Assembly (NCBI GenBank): GCA_002725015.1
Contig: PBQM01000010.1
Coordinates: forward strand, 1-43,356
Reading direction: 5' to 3'
DNA: 43,356 nucleotides
DNA from: Flavobacteriaceae bacterium
GTDB lineage: Bacteria > Bacteroidota > Bacteroidia > Flavobacteriales > Flavobacteriaceae
Positions 9,141 to 19,413 of the stretch are shown piece after piece (the first letter of the stretch is position 1; each line of letters starts with the position of its first letter). The notes beneath the pieces were generated by a model. It was not told the origin of the DNA. It was given only the letters and a program-made list of their open reading frames with translations, and did no database searches. Position numbers and translations under genes: made by a program.

Positions 9141-12100
9141 TTATTCCCGAATTAAAACCCATTCTCCCTTTTGAATCAATGGCAGTGCTTGTTTGTATTT
9201 CATTTTTTTACTTTCACCACTGATCAGATTTTTAATATTGACTTTGTCGTTGCGACCAATTTTGGGTTGTTCTCTCACAATGGTTTCAATAACTGAAGAC
9301 GATTTTTGTGTATTTGCACCCGCAGCTCTCGATTGAGCGGAACGCTCATCCATGTTTGGAATCACATCTTTTGTAGTTTGTACCTTTTCACGACGTCTTG
9401 TTTTGGCCTCCTGAATGGTATTGGCAGTTTCTCTTGGTATTTCTCCTTTAAATAGAAATGAGATGACATCTTTATTAACTTGATCAATCATGTTTTTAAA
9501 CAATTCAAAGGATTCGAATTTATAAATTAATAAAGGATCTTTTTGTTCGTGTACAGCCAATTGAACGGACTGCTTGAGCTCATCCATTTTTCTTAAGTGG
9601 GTTTTCCAAGCGTCGTCAATAATGGCCAATGAGATGTTCTTTTCAAAATCGGTCACCAATTGTTTACCATTGGTTTGATAAGATTTTTCTAGATCTGTAA
9701 TTACTTGAAGTGTTTTACTGCCGTCCGTAAAAGGAACCACAATCCTTTTAAACTTTTCCCTTTGATTTTCATAGACATTTTTAATCACTGGAAAAGCCAA
9801 GTCTGCATTCCTCTCCATTTTGGATTCGTAATGCGCAAAGGCTTCTTTGTAAATGATTTTAGTAAGCTCCTGCGGAAGTTGGTTTTCAAATTCGGATTTG
9901 GACATTGGCGCGCTCATTGAAAAGTAGCGAATCAGTTCAAATTCAAAATTTTTATAGTCATTGGCTGCTTTGTTGGTTTCTGTAATAATTTCAGCAGTAT
10001 CGTATACCATATTGGCAAGATCAACCCTCAGACGCTCTCCATTTAAAGCGTTAAAACGCCTTTTATAAACAACTTCGCGTTGCGCATTCATGACATCGTC
10101 ATATTCCAAAAGACGCTTGCGAACTCCGAACTGGTTTTCTTCTACTTTTTTCTGAGCTCTCTCAATCGATTTTGAAATCATGGAATGTTGGATCACTTCA
10201 CCTTCTTTCAAACCCATTCGGTCCATCATTTTAGCAATCCTTTCGCTTCCAAACAAACGCATTAGGTTGTCCTCTAGAGACACATAAAATTGGGAACTTC
10301 CAGGGTCTCCTTGGCGACCAGCACGGCCCCTTAACTGTCGGTCTACACGTCTTGAGTCGTGCCGCTCAGTTCCAACAATTGCAAGTCCTCCAGCGCTTTT
10401 AACAGCCTCTGTTAGTTTGATATCAGTTCCTCTACCAGCCATGTTGGTAGCAATGGTCACTTGACCTGGTTTCCCCGCTTCTGCCACAATATCGGCCTCT
10501 TTTTTATGTAATTTTGCATTCAATACATTGTGAGGTATTTTTCGAATGCTCAACATTTTTCCGAGCAGCTCACTTATTTCTACACTCGTAGTTCCAATAA
10601 GCACTGGTCTGCCAGCTTTTGAAAGATTGGTAACTTCTTCAATTACAGCATTGTATTTTTCTCGTTTTGTTTTATACACCAAATCATCGCGATCGTCTCT
10701 GGCAATGGGTCGATTGGTCGGAATTTCAATAACATCCAATTTATAAATTTCCCAAAACTCACCAGCTTCGGTTACTGCAGTCCCTGTCATCCCAGATAAT
10801 TTCCGGTACATGCGAAAATAATTTTGCAAAGTGACCGTAGCAAAGGTTTGAGTTGCAGCTTCAATTTTAACGTTTTCTTTGGCTTCTATGGCTTGGTGCA
10901 GGCCATCGCTGTAACGCCTTCCGTCCATAATTCGTCCGGTTTGTTCGTCTACAATCATTACTTTATTGTCCATCACAACATACTGAATGTCTTTTTCGAA
11001 GAGGGCATAGGCCTTCAGTAATTGGTTCATGGTATGAATGCGTTCTGACTTAATTCCAAAATCTTTAAATAATTCTTCTTTTAATGATGCTTCTTTTTCT
11101 TTGGGTAGGTTTTGGGCTTCAATTTTTGATATTTCCATTCCCATTTCGGGCATGACAAAGAAGTTAGGATCGTCTGCGCCAGAGAGATAATCAACACCCT
11201 TATCGGTCAACTCAATCTGATTGTTTTTTTCATCAATCACATAATAAAGCGCTGTATCGACTTTGGGCATTTCTCTGTTGTTATCCTGCATATAAAAATT
11301 TTCAGTTTTTTGCAACAATTGCTTGATGCCTTCTTCACTGAGAAACTTTATAAGTGCCTTGTTCTTGGGAATGCCTCTGTAAACTTGTAGTAATTGAAAA
11401 CCACCATCTGTGGTGTCACCCGCCGCGATACTTTTTTTTGCCTCCGCTAAAACTGTTGTGAGCTGTTTTCGTTGTACGCTAACAACATCTTGGATCTTGG
11501 GCTTAAGTTCCATAAACTCGTGCCGATCTCCTTGAGGTACAGGACCAGAGATAATCAAAGGGGTTCGCGCGTCATCTATTAAAACGGAATCAATCTCATC
11601 GACAATGGCGTAATGGTGGGGTTTTTGAACCAAGTCCTCGGTTGAATGCGCCATATTGTCTCGTAAATAATCAAAACCAAATTCGTTGTTGGTTCCATAA
11701 GTGATGTCCGCACTGTAAGCATTTTTTCGCTCTGCAGAGTTGGGTTTATAATAATCAATGCAATCGATACTTAACCCATGAAATTGAAAAATGGGGGCCA
11801 TCCAAGCACTGTCCCGCTTGGCCAAATAATCATTTACAGTGACCAAGTGAACTCCTTTCCCTGTCAGGGCATTCAAATAGACGGGGAGGGTGGCAACCAA
11901 AGTTTTGCCTTCCCCTGTTTGCATTTCTGCAATTTTCCCTTGATGCATGGCAACGCCACCAATCAATTGCACATCGTAGTGAACCATATCCCAAGTGATG
12001 GGTTTTCCAGCAGCATCCCATGAATTTTGCCACAATGCCTTATCGCCACTAAGTTTTACATAATCTTTTGTTGCCGAAATCTCACGGTCAAATGCTGAGG

Positions 12101-12497
12101 CGGTTACGGCAATCTCAGAATTTTCCACAAAGCGTTTCGCCGTTTCTTTAACAACGGCAAAGGCCTCTGGTAATAAATCGTTCAAAACAGACTGGGTGGA
12201 TTCATATACCAAATCATTTAAGCTGTCAATTTCTTGGTAGATATCTTCTTTACGGTCAATATCAGTAGTGTTGTTGGCTTCTTCTTGAAGTGCTGAAATG
12301 CGTTCTTCATTATCGTTGGAGGCCATTTTAATTTGATCCTTGAAAGCGGCGGTTTTGGCTCTTAATGCATCGTTGGAAAGTGCTGCTATTGTGGATTCAA
12401 ACTCTTTAATTTGATTGACAACCGGCAAGATGGCTTTGACATCTTGTTTGGATTTATCACCGACAAAAACTTTCAGTACAGAGTTTAATAGACTCAT
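9141..12497 (-). CDS. secA: Preprotein translocase ATPase SecA
   Basis: 1118 aa; MQTGEGKTLVATLP, DEIDSVLIDDARTPLIISGP, TNMAGRGTDIKL, LRGRAGRQGDPGSSQFYVSLEDNLMRLFGSERI. Confidence 0.99.
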   Translation of the reverse strand: MSLLNSVLKVFVGDKSKQDVKAILPVVNQIKEFESTIAALSNDALRAKTAAFKDQIKMASNDNEERISALQEEANNTTDIDRKEDIYQEIDSLNDLVYESTQSVLNDLLPEAFAVVKETAKRFVENSEIAVTASAFDREISATKDYVKLSGDKALWQNSWDAAGKPITWDMVHYDVQLIGGVAMHQGKIAEMQTGEGKTLVATLPVYLNALTGKGVHLVTVNDYLAKRDSAWMAPIFQFHGLSIDCIDYYKPNSAERKNAYSADITYGTNNEFGFDYLRDNMAHSTEDLVQKPHHYAIVDEIDSVLIDDARTPLIISGPVPQGDRHEFMELKPKIQDVVSVQRKQLTTVLAEAKKSIAAGDTTDGGFQLLQVYRGIPKNKALIKFLSEEGIKQLLQKTENFYMQDNNREMPKVDTALYYVIDEKNNQIELTDKGVDYLSGADDPNFFVMPEMGMEISKIEAQNLPKEKEASLKEELFKDFGIKSERIHTMNQLLKAYALFEKDIQYVVMDNKVMIVDEQTGRIMDGRRYSDGLHQAIEAKENVKIEAATQTFATVTLQNYFRMYRKLSGMTGTAVTEAGEFWEIYKLDVIEIPTNRPIARDDRDDLVYKTKREKYNAVIEEVTNLSKAGRPVLIGTTSVEISELLGKMLSIRKIPHNVLNAKLHKKEADIVAEAGKPGQVTIATNMAGRGTDIKLTEAVKSAGGLAIVGTERHDSRRVDRQLRGRAGRQGDPGSSQFYVSLEDNLMRLFGSERIAKMMDRMGLKEGEVIQHSMISKSIERAQKKVEENQFGVRKRLLEYDDVMNAQREVVYKRRFNALNGERLRVDLANMVYDTAEIITETNKAANDYKNFEFELIRYFSMSAPMSKSEFENQLPQELTKIIYKEAFAHYESKMERNADLAFPVIKNVYENQREKFKRIVVPFTDGSKTLQVITDLEKSYQTNGKQLVTDFEKNISLAIIDDAWKTHLRKMDELKQSVQLAVHEQKDPLLIYKFESFELFKNMIDQVNKDVISFLFKGEIPRETANTIQEAKTRRREKVQTTKDVIPNMDERSAQSRAAGANTQKSSSVIETIVREQPKIGRNDKVNIKNLISGESKKMKYKQALPLIQKGEWVLIRE

Positions 12498-12576
12498 TGT
12501 AAAATTTTAATTAAGTATCTTCCGCAGATTGGACATTCAAATATACGGCTTGTTCTTATTTTTTATAAACATTGTT

Positions 12577-12602
12577 AAAAAAAAAGTCTCATGGGAGACT
12601 TT
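12577..12602 (-). terminator. Rho-independent terminator downstream of the DUF2795 gene
   Basis: On the minus strand AAAGTCTC-CCAT-GAGACTTT followed by a T run (plus strand A tract 12577-12585). Confidence 0.7.
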
Positions 12603-12622
12603 TAAAGAGTGAGCTTTGGAAT

Positions 12623-12844
12623 CTAATATTCATCTTCGTTCCACAAATAATCTTCATCAGAAGGGTAGTCTGGCCAAATTTCTTGGATAGAATCATAAGA
12701 CTCGCCCTCATCTTCAATGGCTTGAAGATTTTCTACCACCTCAAGTGGAGACCCTGTTCGGATGGAATAATCAATCAATTCGTCTTTGGTTGCTGGCCAA
12801 GGCGCGTCGCTCAAGTAAGATGCCAATTCTAATGTCCAATACAT
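12623..12844 (-). CDS. DUF2795 domain-containing protein
   Basis: 73 aa; MYWTLELASYLSDAPWPATKDELIDYSIRTGSPLEVVENLQAIEDEGESYDSIQEIWPDYP. Confidence 0.85.
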   Translation of the reverse strand: MYWTLELASYLSDAPWPATKDELIDYSIRTGSPLEVVENLQAIEDEGESYDSIQEIWPDYPSDEDYLWNEDEY

Positions 12845-12869
12845 ATTAAATTGAATTATAAAGTTTTTG

Positions 12870-12899
12870 CAAAAATAAATTTTTACATGAAAAGGCCAA
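12870..12899 (-). promoter_or_regulatory. Bacteroidota-type promoter for the DUF2795 gene
   Basis: Minus strand TTG (12899-12897), N19, TATTTTTG (12877-12870). Confidence 0.55.
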
Positions 12900-12992
12900 G
12901 AAAAAATAAAGTTATTTCTCTCTTAAAATTTAGAGACTGATTCTACGGTCTTATTATATTGAAAAATCTTCTTTATAAATCAGGACTCATTC

Positions 12993-14174
12993 TTATATCG
13001 AATGTCTTTTTGACCATTGAATCAAATAAAAATATCTAACAATCAATGCCACCCATAACGGAATCAATGTGTAATTAAAAGATTGAACAGCGGTAAAGCT
13101 GTGTAAAAGCATTAGCAATAGCAGCATTACAAGAAACTTTAAGTAAGCGGTAAAACGCTTTTTTACTTTGTTTTTAAATAGTGTTGGTAGCAGCAGTAAA
13201 TTAAAGGTAAATGCCCATAAAAAGTTATAATTATAAGCCGTATCTGAATGTGAAGTTCCAAACCACAAAAAGAAAATTAAAGCGCCAAGAATACCAGTAC
13301 TCAAAAATATAAACAAGTCAATAAATTTACTCCTTGACTGTGATTTCCAATCTCTGAGGCTGAAGCCGATGATAAAAAGAGACAAAAAGCTGAAAACACA
13401 CAAAGGACTCCACCAAAATAAGATGGCAGTTGAGGACTGTAGATCACTTAAAATTAGAGTTTTACTTACCAGTTTTTCGGAGCTTGTTTTGTATTTTGAA
13501 TGCCCAAAAATATCCTCTAAGTACTTTGGTAGAAAAAGCTGTTGATCAACCCTTACCAATTGATCAATTTTAGAACCAAGCGCTAGGTCAATTCCAAAAC
13601 CACCCCAAGAGTTCTGGGGGATATGAGAACGAATAAGTTCCCTAAAAGTCATTGTTCTGTAGTTTTTGTAAGGCAGAAATTGAATTGAATCGTTTACAAT
13701 GGCCACTAAATCATCTTTTATTTTGGTCGCACAATTGTTGTAAAGGAAGTCATAAGAATAAGTTTTATTCTGAGGTTTTATCGCTGTTTGCAATCTTTGG
13801 AACAACCGTTGTTTTTCGGCCTCAGATAAGTTGATAATTTGTGCAGTTACCCGCCTTTTCTGACGCTTGTAGCTCGCTATAAAGGGTTTGTAATAAGCCC
13901 AACCAATTTCATAATCTAATTTTCCTTTTACAAAGTTGTAATAAAACCCCTCAGCTTCAAAATCATAGCGACCATAATCAAAAACAAGATCGATGTTTTG
14001 ACCTGCATCGCGAATTCTAATGGCGCTGTGCCCAAAAGCATCATTAAGCGCTTGGCCTGGACCAATTGTGAGCACACTGACTTCGCAATCAGCGGACAAT
14101 TGAACTTGAGCCTCTAAATAAGATGGTAAAAGGCCATAAATGAGAACTATTAAAATTATTTTAAAGCGCATCAC
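12993..14174 (-). CDS. DUF4105 / Lnb N-terminal periplasmic domain-containing membrane protein
   Basis: 393 aa; signal-like N-terminus, LNDAFGHSAIRI and YDFLYNNCATKIKDD, C-terminal TM segments. Confidence 0.85.
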   Translation of the reverse strand: MMRFKIILIVLIYGLLPSYLEAQVQLSADCEVSVLTIGPGQALNDAFGHSAIRIRDAGQNIDLVFDYGRYDFEAEGFYYNFVKGKLDYEIGWAYYKPFIASYKRQKRRVTAQIINLSEAEKQRLFQRLQTAIKPQNKTYSYDFLYNNCATKIKDDLVAIVNDSIQFLPYKNYRTMTFRELIRSHIPQNSWGGFGIDLALGSKIDQLVRVDQQLFLPKYLEDIFGHSKYKTSSEKLVSKTLILSDLQSSTAILFWWSPLCVFSFLSLFIIGFSLRDWKSQSRSKFIDLFIFLSTGILGALIFFLWFGTSHSDTAYNYNFLWAFTFNLLLLPTLFKNKVKKRFTAYLKFLVMLLLLMLLHSFTAVQSFNYTLIPLWVALIVRYFYLIQWSKRHSI

Positions 14175-15256
14175 CTTCTAAAAATTTCTAGGTCAACTTT
14201 GAGTGAAAAAACATTGGAATACAAAGCAACACTTTGATCTCCAATATCTGTAATGGCATAATCAATAGCAATTCCATTGTATTTAAATCCAATACCTAAA
14301 TTTGGTTGAAAGGTTAATGTCTCAGAGTTGTCAAACTGTATTTCGTTCTGAAAATTACCAACCCCACCTCTTAAATATACCAAATCTATATAGCCAAGTT
14401 CAAACCCTAAAGCTGGATTGATACTTACAAATGAAGTGGCTATAAGATCATTGTTTTGTTCAAAACGCGCAATTAAATCCATTTCAACTTTTAAGGCGTA
14501 ATCATAATCAAATACAAATGTTTTTGCGATTCCCAATTGAAGTTTTGGAAGGGTGAGTTCTGTGGCTTCTGGTTCTTCCTGATTTTGACCTGGTATGGCA
14601 TTTTGAATGTCTTGTAATCGATCATCGTCAAAAGACCAAGCGTTGAAGGTAGTGGTGATGTCACGTGCCATCAATCCAAATTTCCAATTTTTGTGTTCAA
14701 ATTGGATTCCAAGGTCCAATCCAAAGCCCCAAGAAGTTGCAAAATCTCCAATAATACGTCTGATAATTTTGGCATTGACCCCATAATTGAGTCCAGATAT
14801 CGGCAGTTTCCGCGCATAAGATAAAGTAATGCCATAATCAACTGCAGAAAATAAGTTAATGCGGTCGTAATTGATATTGCCTTGCTGATCGATAAGTTGG
14901 GTGGTATCTAGAATGTCATCCACACCAAAACGGATCATGGATATACCAACAGCACTTCGATCATCTAAAGGCATTGCAAAAGCAGCATAGTTGTAATTGG
15001 CAATATTGGCAAAGTAACTAGAGTGCATCAAAGCCAGTTGATTGTCTTGTAAATGAACCAATCCTGCTGGATTCCAATATCCTGAATTCACATCATTAGT
15101 GGTCGCAGTTACGGCACCACTCATACCCAAGGCTGCCGCATCCACTCCAATATTCATAAATTCATTGGAATACTTACGTGTGTTCTGAGCATTGATTGTC
15201 AATGAAGCCGTGAAAAGAAAGCTGAGGATACTTAAAAAACAATATTTAGTATTCAA
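14171..15256 (-). CDS. PorV/PorQ-family outer membrane protein
   Basis: 361 aa with signal peptide; FMNIGVDAAALGMSGAVTATTNDVNSGYWNPAGL and beta-barrel-like C-terminus. TTG start: in-frame TAA lies 7 codons upstream with no ATG. Confidence 0.85.
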   Translation of the reverse strand: MNTKYCFLSILSFLFTASLTINAQNTRKYSNEFMNIGVDAAALGMSGAVTATTNDVNSGYWNPAGLVHLQDNQLALMHSSYFANIANYNYAAFAMPLDDRSAVGISMIRFGVDDILDTTQLIDQQGNINYDRINLFSAVDYGITLSYARKLPISGLNYGVNAKIIRRIIGDFATSWGFGLDLGIQFEHKNWKFGLMARDITTTFNAWSFDDDRLQDIQNAIPGQNQEEPEATELTLPKLQLGIAKTFVFDYDYALKVEMDLIARFEQNNDLIATSFVSINPALGFELGYIDLVYLRGGVGNFQNEIQFDNSETLTFQPNLGIGFKYNGIAIDYAITDIGDQSVALYSNVFSLKVDLEIFRR

Positions 15257-15365
15257 ATTACAGGATTGTTGTGTAGTTTATAAACTCTATTTTTTAAGAG
15301 TTATTGTTGTTATTTTGCTGCAAACAAAAATAGTTTATTATTTTTACTAAATAAATATTATTCTT

Positions 15366-16070
15366 TTGAAAGCTTTCCTGCCTAACCTTCTTACTTTACT
15401 CAACTTGTTGTCCGGTTGCATCGCAGTGATTTACGCGCTTCAAAATGAATTATCTGTGGCCGCTTGGTTTGTGTTTTTGGGTATATTTTTTGATTTTTTT
15501 GATGGTTTTTTAGCCCGAAAATTAAAGGTTGAAAGTGCTCTGGGTCTTCAATTAGACTCCTTGGCTGATATGGTGACTAGTGGTTTGGTTCCAGGGCTGG
15601 TGATGTATCAGCTGATGCATGAGGCCTTGAACGAAACTTGGAATTTTGAAAATTTATTGCCCTATTTTGGATTATTGATTACAGTTGCTTCAGCGTATCG
15701 TTTGGCTCATTTTAATATTTCAAAGACTCACAACAATCACTTTAAGGGATTACCCACACCAGCCAATGCATTTTTAATCTTGAGTTTGCCTTTGATTTTA
15801 AACCACCCAAGTCAAATTATCTACGCCAAATTTATTTTGAATCCGTGGTTTTTATTTGGGCTTACACTTTTAAGCGCATTTTTATTAAATGCCCCCCTAA
15901 AACTTATGACTTTGAAGTTTAAGTCCTTACATTTTTCTGACAATATTGAAAAATTTATTTTTCTGGTTTTGTCGTTTGTTGTTTTGTGTTTTTTTAAGTA
16001 CGTCGGTATTCTTCTTAGCATATTTTTCTATATATCAATCTCACTTATTAGACCTCCTAAAGATGTTTGA
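15366..16070 (+). CDS. pssA: CDP-alcohol phosphatidyltransferase, probable CDP-diacylglycerol--serine O-phosphatidyltransferase
   Basis: NLLTLLNLLSGCIAVIYA; FLGIFFDFFDGFLARKLKVESALGLQLDSLADMVTSGLVPG (D-G-x2-A-R-x8-G-x3-D-x3-D motif). TTG start. Confidence 0.93.
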   Translation: MKAFLPNLLTLLNLLSGCIAVIYALQNELSVAAWFVFLGIFFDFFDGFLARKLKVESALGLQLDSLADMVTSGLVPGLVMYQLMHEALNETWNFENLLPYFGLLITVASAYRLAHFNISKTHNNHFKGLPTPANAFLILSLPLILNHPSQIIYAKFILNPWFLFGLTLLSAFLLNAPLKLMTLKFKSLHFSDNIEKFIFLVLSFVVLCFFKYVGILLSIFFYISISLIRPPKDV

Positions 16071-16839
16071 AAATTTTTTGACCTTAATTATGCTTGTAAT
16101 GCTTCAGGCTGTCCTTGGTTTTGACAACCTATTGTATATATCACTAGAAAGTAAAAAAGCACCCTTGGAGCGGCAGTCTTTTGTACGCAAAACAGGCATC
16201 AGTCTGGCCATCATTTTTAGAATTGTATTGCTGTTTGTTTTGGTAAAGCTCATAGGTTATTTTCAAGAACCCATTCTACACATTCCTTTTGAAGGCCAAT
16301 TGGAAGGCCAGTTCAATATCCACAGCATGATTGTTTTGGGAGGCGGCGTTTTTATTCTTTTTACAGCGATGAAAGAAATCTGGCATATGCTAAGCTTTAA
16401 AAATTTTTCACTCAGCGATTCAACTTCTGAGAGTTCGGTAAAAAAAGTAGTGATTATGATTGTGGTGATGAATGTTGTTTTTTCGTTCGATTCCATTTTA
16501 AGCGCCATGGCGCTTACAGATGTTTTTTGGGTGATGGCACTGGCCATAATTATTGGAGGTGTATTGATGATTTGGTTGGCAGAAAAAGTCACAGCTTTTT
16601 TAACAAAAAATCGAATGTATGAAGTGTTGGGCTTGTTTATTTTATTTATTGTGGGGATTATGCTTTTGACAGAAGGTGGACATCTCGCACATTTAAAAAT
16701 ATTTGGCGAGGTGATTGTACCAATGAGTAAAACTACATTTTACTTTATCATCAGCGTTTTGGTACTCATTGATGTCGTGCAAGGTCGCTATCAAAAAAAA
16801 ATAATGAAAGCGCAAGAAAAAGCAGCCAAAGACTCTTAA
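16063..16839 (+). CDS. TerC family integral membrane protein
   Basis: [30 protein letters not shown] and [22 protein letters not shown] 16063 (overlaps pssA end by 8 nt) preferred over the upstream start in the ORF track. Confidence 0.92.
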   Translation: MFENFLTLIMLVMLQAVLGFDNLLYISLESKKAPLERQSFVRKTGISLAIIFRIVLLFVLVKLIGYFQEPILHIPFEGQLEGQFNIHSMIVLGGGVFILFTAMKEIWHMLSFKNFSLSDSTSESSVKKVVIMIVVMNVVFSFDSILSAMALTDVFWVMALAIIIGGVLMIWLAEKVTAFLTKNRMYEVLGLFILFIVGIMLLTEGGHLAHLKIFGEVIVPMSKTTFYFIISVLVLIDVVQGRYQKKIMKAQEKAAKDS

Positions 16840-17576
16840 AATTCCAACTTCTTTTTTCGAAGTTCAAAATTTTGTCCCAGATATACTTTTCGCACCATTT
16901 CGTCACTGGCCAGCATTTCAGGTTTTCCGGCCTTTAGAATGCTTCCTTCAAACATTAAATAAGTGCGGTCAGTAATGGCCAGTGTTTCCTGTACGTTGTG
17001 ATCGGTGATTAGTATTCCAATATTTTTTTGGGTCAAACGCGCCACAATGCGTTGAATGTCTTCTACTGCAACTGGGTCTACACCGGCGAAGGGTTCATCG
17101 AGAAGAATAAAACTTGGATCTGTTGCCAAGGCTCTGGCAATCTCAGTACGCCTGCGTTCCCCACCCGAAAGTAAATCTCCTCTATTTTTTCTTATATGGC
17201 CCAAGCCAAATTCTTCAATGAGTGATTCTACCTTGTGATGCTGTTCCTTTTTTGAAAGTTTGGTCATTTGCAATACGCTCAAGATATTATCTTCAATAGA
17301 CAATTTTCTAAAAACAGAGGCCTCTTGTGCTAAATATCCAATACCACTTTGCGCTCGTTTATACATTGGATAATTTGTGATATCTTGATCGTCTAAAAAA
17401 ATAGTTCCGCCGTTTGGCTTGATCAATCCAACGGTCATGTAAAAAGACGTTGTTTTACCAGCACCATTTGGCCCTAAAAGCCCTACAATTTCTCCTTGCT
17501 CAACTTCAAAAGAAACATCTTTTACGACCTTTCTCCCGCTGTAAGATTTCATTAAATTCTGAACACTTAATTTCAT
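16836..17576 (-). CDS. lptB: LPS export ABC transporter ATP-binding protein
   Basis: [62 protein letters not shown]. Confidence 0.97.
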   Translation of the reverse strand: MKLSVQNLMKSYSGRKVVKDVSFEVEQGEIVGLLGPNGAGKTTSFYMTVGLIKPNGGTIFLDDQDITNYPMYKRAQSGIGYLAQEASVFRKLSIEDNILSVLQMTKLSKKEQHHKVESLIEEFGLGHIRKNRGDLLSGGERRRTEIARALATDPSFILLDEPFAGVDPVAVEDIQRIVARLTQKNIGILITDHNVQETLAITDRTYLMFEGSILKAGKPEMLASDEMVRKVYLGQNFELRKKKLEF

Positions 17577-17632
17577 CTGCTACTTTTTCAATGTTAAATA
17601 TAATTAATTTGTGTAGAGTGGAAGGCTTGGAA

Positions 17633-18436
17633 TTAGGACTTTCTTTGCTGTCGTTTCAACACAACTCTAGAAATAAAAATACTGACTTGGTATAAAATAA
17701 TTACCGGTATGGCTACGATGATTTGACTCGCAACATCTGGAGGTGTAATAATGGCTGAAATAATAAGCACAATGACAAGGGCATATTTTCGATTCCTTTT
17801 TAAAAATTCTGGCGTTACCAATCCAACTTTTGTCAAATAATAAATAATGATTGGCAATTCAAAAATTAGACCAGAGGCCAAGACAGAGGCTCTGACCAAC
17901 GCAATATAAGAGTTGAGATCAAAATCATTGTGAACTTGATTTGCAACGCTGTATGTCCCCAGAAAATTTATAGACAATGGACAGACAACGAAGTAGCCAA
18001 ATAATACCCCAAGAAAAAAAAGCATTGAGGAAATAAATATAAAACCCCTCGAATTTTTTCTTTCGTTTGAATACAACCCCGGACTGATAAACTTCCAAAA
18101 TTCATAGAGCGCATAAGGAAAAGCAATTACAAAACCAAAAGTGATGGAGGTCCAAATATGAGCTGAAAATTGCCCCGCCATCGTTCTGCTTTGAATTTCG
18201 AATTGAAAGTTGGTGTCACAAAAACTATCAAACCCCAATAAACTCGAAGCTTTACAAAGCAAGTCATAAGTAAAAAAATCAGGCTTTGTAGGGCCAAAAA
18301 TTAGAATGTCAAATAAGAAACTCTTACCCAAAAATGCGATCAAAGCTGCAGCGACTACCGCCAAAGTAACTCGAATGATGTGCCATCTTAACTCTTCAAG
18401 ATGGTCTATAAAAGACATTTCTTTTTCCTGTGTCAT
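17633..18436 (-). CDS. tatC: Twin-arginine translocase subunit TatC
   Basis: MSFIDHLEELRWHIIR, FWKFISPGLYSNERK, FELPIIIYYL. Confidence 0.97.
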   Translation of the reverse strand: MTQEKEMSFIDHLEELRWHIIRVTLAVVAAALIAFLGKSFLFDILIFGPTKPDFFTYDLLCKASSLLGFDSFCDTNFQFEIQSRTMAGQFSAHIWTSITFGFVIAFPYALYEFWKFISPGLYSNERKNSRGFIFISSMLFFLGVLFGYFVVCPLSINFLGTYSVANQVHNDFDLNSYIALVRASVLASGLIFELPIIIYYLTKVGLVTPEFLKRNRKYALVIVLIISAIITPPDVASQIIVAIPVIILYQVSIFISRVVLKRQQRKS

Positions 18437-18438
18437 AA

Positions 18439-19413
18439 CTATAGGATTCCCTCTGAAATTAAGTCGTGTATGTGAATGACTCCGGCATATTTATTGTCTT
18501 TTTCCAAAAGCAGTTGGGAAATTTCTTTGGATTCCATTAATTTTAAAGCCTTTACGGCCATGGTATTGTAGTGTATGGTTTTGGGATTTTTAGACATGAT
18601 GTCAGCGGCGCTTAAATTTAAAAAATCATTTGTTTTGGAAAGCATTCTTCTTAAGTCACCATCAGTGATGATTCCCACAATAGCATCATTTTCAACAACT
18701 GCTGTAGCACCCAGGCGATTTCGAGTGATTTCCATGATGACCTCCTTGACTGACGAAGTTGCTTGCACTTGTGGTTTTTTATTTTTTTCAGAGAACTCTT
18801 TCACGGTCAAGAATAACTTTTTCCCTAGAATCCCTCCAGGGTGAAATTTAGCAAAATCATCTTTAGAAAAACCGCGAATTTCAAGCAGGCAAACTGCAAG
18901 AGCATCTCCAAGTACAAGCTGGGTGGTTGTACTAGTTGTGGGGGCCAGATTGTTAGGACAGACCTCTTTTTCTACATGAGAGTTTAGAACGCAATCTGCA
19001 TGTTTTCCAAGCTTGGAGTTTGGATTTCCCGTAATGGCAATGAGTGGATTGCTTAATTTATTGAAAAGGGGCAATAAAACTTCTATTTCAGGTGTATTTC
19101 CACTTTTTGAAATACAAATTACTACATCCTTTTTTTGAATAACTCCCAAGTCACCGTGGATTGCGTCATTGGCATGCATAAAAATTGAAGGCGTACCAGT
19201 AGAATTAAATGTAGCTACAATTTTGTTGGCAATAATAGCACTTTTACCGACACCAGTAATTACCACCCGGCCTTTTGAATTGAGGATGAGTTCCACAGCA
19301 TCATCAAAAGAAGCATCAATGTATGCAGCAATTTTTTTCAGGGCTTCACTCTGTTCAATTATTGCTTTTTTGGCAGAATTCTGGATTGTAGTTTTTGTTC
19401 TTAATTCTTTCAT
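18439..19413 (-). CDS. kdsD: KpsF/GutQ-family arabinose-5-phosphate isomerase (SIS + CBS domains)
   Basis: GRVVITGVGKSAIIANKIVATFNSTGTPSIFMHANDAIHGDLGVI, APTTSTTTQLVLGDALAVCLL, FHPGGILGKKL. Confidence 0.93.
   Translation of the reverse strand: MKELRTKTTIQNSAKKAIIEQSEALKKIAAYIDASFDDAVELILNSKGRVVITGVGKSAIIANKIVATFNSTGTPSIFMHANDAIHGDLGVIQKKDVVICISKSGNTPEIEVLLPLFNKLSNPLIAITGNPNSKLGKHADCVLNSHVEKEVCPNNLAPTTSTTTQLVLGDALAVCLLEIRGFSKDDFAKFHPGGILGKKLFLTVKEFSEKNKKPQVQATSSVKEVIMEITRNRLGATAVVENDAIVGIITDGDLRRMLSKTNDFLNLSAADIMSKNPKTIHYNTMAVKALKLMESKEISQLLLEKDNKYAGVIHIHDLISEGIL

Noticed and set aside
12507-12536. Possible short upstream ORF (MSNLRKILN*) in the secA leader, reminiscent of secM-type regulation
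   Set aside because: Its ATG is only 1 nt after the TATATTTG -7 box (12545-12538), so transcription should start within or after this ATG; the uORF is unlikely to be on the mRNA.
12572-12832. 86-aa plus-strand ORF over the DUF2795 gene
   Set aside because: Begins in the terminator region and is antisense to a recognised DUF2795 protein.
15283-15302. Inverted repeat AACTCT-N8-AGAGTT between divergent PorV/PorQ-like and pssA genes
   Set aside because: Only a 6-bp AT-rich stem between two divergent starts, so not a terminator and too weak to call a regulatory site.
16263-16592. 109-aa minus-strand ORF inside the TerC gene
   Set aside because: Antisense shadow of transmembrane codons; no independent start signal or motif.
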